Shown here: piece by piece, positions 1 to 4,021 of the stretch
How the letters are laid out: every line of letters begins with the position of its first letter
Position numbering within the stretch: position 1 is the first letter of the stretch
DNA from: Pseudorhodobacter antarcticus
Lineage (GTDB): Bacteria; Pseudomonadota; Alphaproteobacteria; Rhodobacterales; Rhodobacteraceae
NCBI GenBank assembly: GCA_945861995.1
Contig: CAMAWZ010000096.1
Span: forward strand, 1-8,308
Length of the DNA: 8,308 nt
Direction: 5' to 3'
Translations under genes and position numbers: made by a program
The notes under the pieces: model-generated
Told to the model about the DNA's origin: nothing
The model's input: the letters and a program-made list of their open reading frames with translations, nothing else
The model's database searches: none

Positions 1-663
1 GGCGCGGCCACCAGCACCGATGATGCGGCGGGCGAGGTGATTGCCACATCGGATCTGCGCCCCGATGACGGCGCAATTGCCGCGGCGCTGCCCGCGTTTC
101 GCGGCGCGATAAGCCAAGTGCCACCGCAAGTGTCGGCGGTTAAGGTTGACGGCGTGCGCGCCTATGATCTGGCGCGGGCGGGCGAGGAAATGGATTTAGC
201 CGCCCGCGATTTGTGGGTGGATCAGCTGGACGTCATCGCACGGCCCGATGCCGATCATTTGGAAATGGAAATGATTTGCGGCAAGGGCGGCTATGTGCGC
301 GCCATTGCCCGCGATTTGGGGGCGGCTTTGGGCTGCCTTGGCCATGTTTCATGGCTGCGGCGCGCATGGTCGGGGCCGTTTGTGGCCAGCGAAGGCGTGT
401 CGTTGGAGGACATCGACCGCATGGCCAAAACGAGCGAACTAGAGCGCTTTATCCAGCCCCTTGAAATTGGCCTGCATGGCTTGCCCGAATTGCCCTGCAC
501 GCCCGAAGGCGCGGCGCGGCTGCGCAATGGCAACCCTGGCCAAGTGCTGGGGCATTTGGATTTTGGAACCGAGGCTTGGGCCAGTCTTGATGGCCGTGCT
601 GTTGCGGTGGGCCATTATAGGGGGGGCGAATTGCACCCCGCCCGTGTGTTTGTGCGGGACTGA
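1..663 (+). CDS. truB: tRNA pseudouridine(55) synthase TruB, 5'-truncated by window edge
   Basis: TruB converts U55 in the T-loop of elongator tRNAs to pseudouridine. The reading frame is open from the first base and ends at TGA 661-663, giving 220 visible residues of a protein usually near 300. About 80 N-terminal residues, including the segment with the catalytic Asp (GH.G.LDP in the family), lie outside the window. Seen here are the start GAATSTDDAAGEV, which aligns with the LGxxTxTxDxxG segment, the family motif around QVPPQVSAVKVDGVRAYDLA (visible residues 27-46), and the KGGYVRAIARDLG block, whose Arg (visible residue 100) matches the conserved active-site Arg of E. coli TruB. The C-terminal part (GNPGQVL, then RVFVRD) fits the PUA-like end. 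DUF1643 follows after only three bases, so the two genes are probably co-transcribed. The identification rests on remembered family motifs and is firm. Confidence 0.95.
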   Translation, partial: GAATSTDDAAGEVIATSDLRPDDGAIAAALPAFRGAISQVPPQVSAVKVDGVRAYDLARAGEEMDLAARDLWVDQLDVIARPDADHLEMEMICGKGGYVRAIARDLGAALGCLGHVSWLRRAWSGPFVASEGVSLEDIDRMAKTSELERFIQPLEIGLHGLPELPCTPEGAARLRNGNPGQVLGHLDFGTEAWASLDGRAVAVGHYRGGELHPARVFVRD

Positions 664-666
664 TGC

Positions 667-1179
667 ATGACCATCACGCGCCAGCATAAAGATTTGCTGC
701 GCCAAAGTTGGGCGGTTTATTCCGATTGCGAGCGGTATCGCTATACGTTGCGGCGCGAATGGGGCGGAGGGTCAGGCGGCGTTACATTTGTGATGCTGAA
801 CCCATCCACCGCGACCGAAGTGCAAAACGACCCCACGGTCGAGCGGTGCGAACGGCGCGCCCGTGCGATGGGCTATAGCGCCTTTCAAGTGGTGAATATC
901 TTTGCCTTTCGCGCGACCGATCCCGCCGATATGCGCCGCGCGGGCGATCCGATTGGCCCTGAAAACGATGCAGCCATAGTGCAAGCTGCCGCATGGGCTG
1001 ACCGCATTATCTGCGCGTGGGGCACGCATGGCGCGTTTATGGGGCGGGGCGTTCAAGTAACGCAGATGCTGCGCCAGCAAGGACATTCGTTGTATCACTT
1101 GGGGCTGGCCAAGGGCGGCGCGCCTAAGCATCCTCTCTATATTGGCTATAACGTGCAACCGACGGAATGGGCCGATTAG
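667..1179 (+). CDS. DUF1643 domain-containing protein (function unknown)
   Basis: This 170-residue protein spans a single DUF1643 domain. Motifs typical of the family are VMLNPSTA (residues 42-49), NDPTVERC (54-61), VVNIFAFRATDP (75-86), a WGT (119-121) and a C-terminal LGLAKGGAPKHPLYI (145-159). Conserved Asn, Asp, Arg, Trp and His residues would suit a small-molecule or nucleic-acid-binding enzyme, but no reaction is established for the family and none is claimed here. No signal peptide or membrane segment is visible. The ATG at 667 is two codons after the truB stop and in the same frame (TGA TGC ATG), and there is no strong Shine-Dalgarno, so translation is probably coupled to truB. Its TAG stop shares four bases (TTAG, 1176-1179) with the stop of the opposing RTX gene, leaving no room for a dedicated terminator between them. 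Confidence 0.9.
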   Translation: MTITRQHKDLLRQSWAVYSDCERYRYTLRREWGGGSGGVTFVMLNPSTATEVQNDPTVERCERRARAMGYSAFQVVNIFAFRATDPADMRRAGDPIGPENDAAIVQAAAWADRIICAWGTHGAFMGRGVQVTQMLRQQGHSLYHLGLAKGGAPKHPLYIGYNVQPTEWAD

Positions 1180-2204
1180 CCTGCGCGCAGGATGATATCC
1201 TGAAGGCTGATTTGCGCGCCGTTGGTCAGTGTTGCCACGACATCGCCGCCCAGCAAGAGTTGGGTATTGCCACCCGCGTCTTGTGCCAAAGAGGCTGCGG
1301 GCGCGTCGCCCAAGGCGGGGTCATACAGCAAGACCAGTTGATCTTCGGCGGGGTCAAAATCTGTGATCTGAACGGCGTCACCCCCAGTGCCAAAGTCAGT
1401 TAAGGTGAAGGCATCTGCGCCAGTATCGCCGTGGCAATAATCGCCCGCACCTAGCATCAGCACATCATCGCCCGCGCCGCCATTCAGAAAATCGACCGAT
1501 GTATCCGATAGGCTGGCAGAATTGCCGTGCAGGGTGTCATTGCCCACGTCGCCAAAAACTTCGTCTGCGCCTGCGCCGCCCATTAGGTTGTCATCACCTG
1601 TACCGCCTTCCAGCGCGTCATTGCCTGCACCGCCTTTGATGGTATCGGCCCCCTCGCCGCCAAACAACTGATCGCGGCCATCGTCGCCCTGAAGCGAATC
1701 ATCACCTGCGCCCGCGTAAAGCTGGTCATCGCCAGTGAACCCGTCCAAGTGGTCATTACCATTTTCGCCATAGATCAGGTCATTGCCCGAGCCGCCATCC
1801 AAGACATCATTGCCATCGCCGCCAATGATTTCATCCTCGCCAAAATCACCAAACATCGTGTCATCGCCCGCGCGCCCGCCAAGGCTGTCATCGCCCGCGC
1901 CGCCAATGATCAGGTCGGATCCGCCTTCGCCAAACAGGACATCTGCTGCGCTATTCCCTACCAAAGTCTCGCCCATGTCGGGCGGCGGCGGCTGATCATT
2001 AGATTGCGGCATACCTTCATCATCATCACCCGCATCATCGCCTGCTGTCAGCATAAATCCATAATTCGTGGGGTTTTGATCGCCGTCATTTTCGTTGCCT
2101 GGTTCGCCTGCATCTTCGCGGTTTTCATCTGGCGGGCTTTGCATCAGGCCATCGGCCAAGATACCCGCGAAAAGCGTTGCCAGAATGCCAATAACCTCGA
2201 TCAT
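1176..2204 (-). CDS. RTX-type calcium-binding repeat protein with N-terminal hydrophobic segment
   Basis: The protein has 342 residues from ATG 2204. Residues 1-20 (MIEVIGILATLFAGILADGL) form a hydrophobic segment that looks like a membrane anchor or uncleaved signal. An acidic, Pro/Asn/Asp-rich linker follows (about 21-80, with PPPP near 72-75). Residues 92-226 are fifteen uninterrupted GGxGxDxLx nonapeptides, the Ca2+-binding beta-roll of RTX/hemolysin-type proteins. After a 15-residue insertion there are two or three more degenerate units. A non-repeat end (VQITDFDPAEDQLVLLYDP to the C-terminus) resembles the cap common on alphaproteobacterial RTX proteins. I chose ATG 2204 because a G-rich GGTGGG lies seven bases upstream and it puts the hydrophobic segment first. 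A GTG at 2249 in the same frame would add 15 residues (MAKSSSVPSWWVGRG). No catalytic domain and no type I secretion genes are visible. A role at the cell surface is inference. Confidence 0.88.
   Translation of the reverse strand: MIEVIGILATLFAGILADGLMQSPPDENREDAGEPGNENDGDQNPTNYGFMLTAGDDAGDDDEGMPQSNDQPPPPDMGETLVGNSAADVLFGEGGSDLIIGGAGDDSLGGRAGDDTMFGDFGEDEIIGGDGNDVLDGGSGNDLIYGENGNDHLDGFTGDDQLYAGAGDDSLQGDDGRDQLFGGEGADTIKGGAGNDALEGGTGDDNLMGGAGADEVFGDVGNDTLHGNSASLSDTSVDFLNGGAGDDVLMLGAGDYCHGDTGADAFTLTDFGTGGDAVQITDFDPAEDQLVLLYDPALGDAPAASLAQDAGGNTQLLLGGDVVATLTNGAQISLQDIILRAG
1527..1931 (-). repeat. Fifteen tandem degenerate 27-bp units encoding GGxGxDxLx nonapeptides
   Basis: The stretch is fifteen consecutive 27-bp units inside the RTX gene. 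Each codes for one nonapeptide of the calcium beta-roll, for example GGAGDDSLG, GGDGNDVLD, GGAGNDALE and GGTGDDNLM. The units are conserved in protein pattern but diverged in DNA, so recent expansion is not evident. One further degenerate unit (GNSAADVLF) precedes the block, and two to three follow the 15-residue insertion. Unit 9 starts with Ala in place of Gly, and unit 10 has Arg beside the Asp. Confidence 0.9.
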
Positions 2205-2283
2205 ACCACGACCCACCCACCAACTTGGAACACTCGATGACTTGGCCACCCCGCCAAATCATCGCACTAAAAACCCAGAAAAA

Positions 2284-2313
2284 CCTATACTTTCTTGAAA
2301 AACCCTATCACAA
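2284..2313 (-). promoter_or_regulatory. Candidate promoter of the RTX gene
   Basis: Read on the minus strand, TTGTGA (2313-2308) and TATAGG (2289-2284) are separated by 18 bases, in the AT-richest part of the window. Transcription would start near 2277, giving a leader of about 70 bases to the ATG at 2204. Each hexamer matches the sigma-70 consensus at four of six positions. The prediction is by eye only. Confidence 0.35.
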
Positions 2314-2359
2314 ATCACTGCGATTCACTATCTCTTTGGTTGTTTTTCTGCGCCTCTGG

Positions 2360-2388
2360 TTAACAAAAGGTGGGCGGCGGTATCTGAT
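2360..2388 (+). promoter_or_regulatory. Candidate rpsO promoter (P1)
   Basis: TTAACA (2360-2365) and TCTGAT (2383-2388) are 17 bases apart, matching the sigma-70 hexamers at five and four of six positions. Transcription would begin near 2395 and give an rpsO leader of about 140 bases. rpsO needs a promoter somewhere in this spacer because the upstream gene runs the other way. Confidence 0.35.
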
Positions 2389-2429
2389 CTGCCCGCGTTC
2401 CAAGGGCATTTCAGAATCCCCCTTTTCTT

Positions 2430-2458
2430 TTGACGCATTTTCACCTAAATGCGCACAT
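2430..2458 (+). promoter_or_regulatory. Possible second rpsO promoter (P2), weaker
   Basis: TTGACG at 2430-2435 is a good -35 hexamer, but 17 bases downstream only GCACAT (2453-2458) can serve as a -10, matching three of six positions. Alphaproteobacterial promoters often have a strong -35 and a loose -10, so this is kept as an alternative to P1. It would leave a leader of about 70 bases. Confidence 0.25.
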
Positions 2459-2524
2459 CTGCATGAAAATGGCAGCATCGGCCCTGCTGGACGACATCCC
2501 GGCTTGTGCTTTAACCCTTAAGAT

Positions 2525-2530
2525 AGGAGA
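2525..2530 (+). promoter_or_regulatory. Shine-Dalgarno of rpsO
   Basis: AGGAGA lies five bases before the ATG at 2536 and is the clearest ribosome binding site in the window. It overlaps the palindrome GAGATCTC (2527-2534). Confidence 0.85.
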
Positions 2531-2535
2531 TCTCG

Positions 2536-2805
2536 ATGTCGATCACTGTTGAAGAAAAAGCCCGCTTGATCAGAGAATATGCCACCAAAGAAGGGGATAC
2601 AGGTTCGCCCGAAGTGCAAGTTGCGATCTTGTCGTCGCGCATTGCCACGCTGACCGAGCATTTCAAAAGCCATAAAAAAGACAACCACTCGCGCCGTGGT
2701 CTGCTTATGATGGTGGCACAGCGCCGCAAGTTGCTGGATTACACTAAGAAGAAAGACGAAGCGCGCTATCAGGCGCTGATTGGCCGTTTGGGTCTGCGCC
2801 GCTAA
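2536..2805 (+). CDS. rpsO: 30S ribosomal protein S15
   Basis: S15 is a primary binding protein of the 16S rRNA central domain and contributes to a bridge between the ribosomal subunits. The 89-residue product is exactly the usual full length. It carries the family signature GDTGSPEVQVAILSSRI (residues 20-36), the SHKKDNHSRRGLLMMVAQRRKLLDY core (about 45-69), which holds the rRNA-contacting His, Asp and Ser residues, and the basic end IGRLGLRR. The start at 2536 is fixed by the strong AGGAGA. The gene has its own promoter-bearing spacer upstream and an intrinsic terminator just downstream, so it may be transcribed alone or with partial readthrough. In E. coli S15 represses its own translation through the leader. 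Whether that occurs here is not shown by the sequence. Confidence 0.98.
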   Translation: MSITVEEKARLIREYATKEGDTGSPEVQVAILSSRIATLTEHFKSHKKDNHSRRGLLMMVAQRRKLLDYTKKKDEARYQALIGRLGLRR

Positions 2806-2828
2806 GTCATCCAATAGGTTTATCGAAT

Positions 2829-2862
2829 GCGCCCGTGGTGAAAACTGCGGGCGTTTTTGTTT
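2829..2862 (+). terminator. Intrinsic terminator of rpsO
   Basis: CGCCCGTGGT (2830-2839) pairs with ACTGCGGGCG (2844-2853) in a ten-base stem, including two G-U pairs, closed by a GAAA tetraloop. The tail TTTTTGTTT (2854-2862) follows at once. It lies 24 bases after the rpsO stop and ends 33 bases before the bciA start. Confidence 0.9.
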
Positions 2863-2895
2863 GCGTGCAGTTATGCTGGCGAAAAGGGGGCGGAT

Positions 2896-3837
2896 ATGCG
2901 TGTTTTGCTTTTGGGGGCCACGGGCACGATTGGGCGGGCAACTGCGGCGGCGCTGCTGGCCGCGCAGCATGAGGTGGTCGCGTTGGTGCGCGCAAGTGCG
3001 CCGCGCTTGCCTGGTGGATGTATTCGCGTTGACGGTGATGTCACGCAGGCGGGGGCTGTCGCGGGCGCTTTGCATGGGGTTGGCGCGGTGATCTCTTGCC
3101 TTGCCAGCCGTACGGGCGCGCCCCGCGATGCCTGGGCGATTGATCACCGCGCCAATTCGCTGGCTTTGGCTGCCGCGCAGGCGGCGGGGGTGCCGCAATT
3201 TGTGCTGCTGTCGGCGATTTGCGTGCAAAAACCGTTGCTGGACTTTCAACGCGCCAAATTGGCCTTCGAGGCAGAGTTGCAAGCCAGCGGTCTGACCTAT
3301 TCCATCGTCCGACCGACGGCGTTTTTCAAATCGCTTTCGGGGCAGGTCGAACGCGTGGCTGCGGGCAAGCCGTTTTTGGTTTTTGGGAATGGCACGCTGA
3401 CCGCGTGCAAGCCGATTTCGGACGCCGACCTTGCCCGTTATCTGGTGGATTGCCTGACAAACCCTGCCCTGCACAACCGTATTCTTCCCATTGGCGGACG
3501 CGGCCCTGCGATCACGCCGCTGGAACAGTCGGCGATGCTGGCCGATGTGCTGGGGCGGGATGTGCGTATAAAGCGCGTCCCGATTGGGCTTATGGATACG
3601 ATAATCGCCGTGTTAAAATCCCTTGGCCGCGTGTCGCCGAAACTGGCGGAAAAGGCCACTTTGGCCCAAATTGGGCGATACTATGCCACCGAGTCGATGC
3701 TGGTGTGGGATGGCGCCTCGGGCGCATATAACGCAGAGGCAACCCCCGAATTTGGCGCAGACACGCTAAAAGCCCACTATGCCGCCCTGCTACGCGGGGA
3801 TGCGCGCGATGACCTTGGGGCGCATAAGATGTTTTAG
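2896..3837 (+). CDS. bciA: BciA-type divinyl (proto)chlorophyllide a 8-vinyl reductase
   Basis: BciA/DVR enzymes use NADPH to reduce the C8 vinyl group of divinyl (proto)chlorophyllide to ethyl, a step in chlorophyll and bacteriochlorophyll synthesis. The 313-residue product starts with a Rossmann NAD(P)-binding motif GATGTIG (residues 7-13). It then carries a run of motifs I recognise from plant DVR and bacterial BciA: LLSAICVQKPLLDFQRAKL (104-122), YSIVRPTAFFKSLSGQVE (135-152), CKPISDADLA (171-180), LPIGG (197-201), ITPLEQ (206-211) and IGRYYATESML (259-269). These separate it from generic NmrA-like reductases. ATG 2896 was chosen because it gives the conserved MRVLLLGATG start with AGGGGG upstream. 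The only longer start is a TTG inside the terminator. The gene is not beside other photosynthesis genes here. No PpsR-type TGT-N12-ACA site is seen just upstream. Confidence 0.9.
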   Translation: MRVLLLGATGTIGRATAAALLAAQHEVVALVRASAPRLPGGCIRVDGDVTQAGAVAGALHGVGAVISCLASRTGAPRDAWAIDHRANSLALAAAQAAGVPQFVLLSAICVQKPLLDFQRAKLAFEAELQASGLTYSIVRPTAFFKSLSGQVERVAAGKPFLVFGNGTLTACKPISDADLARYLVDCLTNPALHNRILPIGGRGPAITPLEQSAMLADVLGRDVRIKRVPIGLMDTIIAVLKSLGRVSPKLAEKATLAQIGRYYATESMLVWDGASGAYNAEATPEFGADTLKAHYAALLRGDARDDLGAHKMF

Positions 3838-3840
3838 TCA

Positions 3841-3872
3841 GGGGGCAATTGGGCGCGCGAACCCTCCCCCTT
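3841..3872 (+). terminator. Weak hairpin after bciA, possible terminator
   Basis: GGGGG (3841-3845) and GGG (3851-3853) can pair with CCC (3862-3864) and CCCCC (3866-3870), leaving an asymmetric internal loop. Only TT follows directly, although TTTTT occurs at 3885-3889. It starts three bases after the bciA stop. It could be a weak terminator or part of a structured bciA-pnp leader. Confidence 0.3.
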
Positions 3873-3973
3873 CCCAAACCCCCGTTTTTCCTGTATGCGC
3901 GCGGCATCTGTGATGTGGGGGCTGCCCCCCCCCATGCAAAGGATAGGGGGCGGCGGCAATGGGGCCGCTATTT

Positions 3974-4010
3974 TTGACGGGCGCTGCGGCAGGGGCTGCG
4001 CGCCTATATA
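3974..4010 (+). promoter_or_regulatory. Possible pnp promoter elements
   Basis: TTGACG (3974-3979) and TATATA (4005-4010) are both close to sigma-70 hexamers, but the 25 bases between them are too many for a standard promoter. Each might belong to a separate promoter whose partner is poor. If TATATA is a real -10, transcription would begin only a few bases before the pnp ATG and would miss the Shine-Dalgarno. Confidence 0.25.
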
Positions 4011-4014
4011 GGGA
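4010..4014 (+). promoter_or_regulatory. Shine-Dalgarno of pnp, fixing the start at 4022
   Basis: AGGGA lies seven bases before ATG 4022. The in-frame ATG at 3959 would add 21 residues unlike any PNPase N-terminus and has no comparable site, so 4022 is preferred. Confidence 0.7.
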
Positions 4015-4021
4015 ACGATCA

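Larger units (their letters stand above)
2205..2535. other. Divergent intergenic region between the RTX gene and rpsO
   Basis: This spacer of about 330 bases is AT-rich at 2260-2345 and carries the candidate promoters in both directions. No open frame with coding character was seen. A short imperfect stem GGCAG/CTGCT (2471-2475 with 2484-2488) and the palindrome GAGATCTC over the Shine-Dalgarno are the only structures noted in the rpsO leader. If GTG 2249 were the RTX start, the spacer would be 45 bases shorter. Confidence 0.7.

Noticed and set aside
1527..1931. Tandem repeats considered as a CRISPR array or minisatellite
   Set aside because: The units are contiguous 27-mers with no spacers and preserve the GGxGxDxLx protein pattern, so they are coding RTX repeats.
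1749..2240. 163-residue plus-strand frame with periodic IIARA/VIARA pattern
   Set aside because: The periodicity is the shadow of the 27-bp units of the RTX gene read on the wrong strand.
2857..2895. Longer bciA start (TTG at 2857)
   Set aside because: It lies in the T tract of the rpsO terminator. The ATG at 2896 gives the conserved N-terminus with a purine-rich site upstream.
2806..2895. PpsR/CrtJ-type site TGT-N12-ACA upstream of bciA
   Set aside because: The only TGT (2858-2860) has ATG, not ACA, at the required distance.
2518..3474. 318-residue minus-strand frame across rpsO and bciA
   Set aside because: It runs antisense through two well-identified genes and the terminator, has basic low-complexity composition and no domain.
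3959..4021. 21-residue N-terminal extension of PNPase
   Set aside because: The added residues are unlike PNPase starts, and AGGGA is correctly spaced for ATG 4022.
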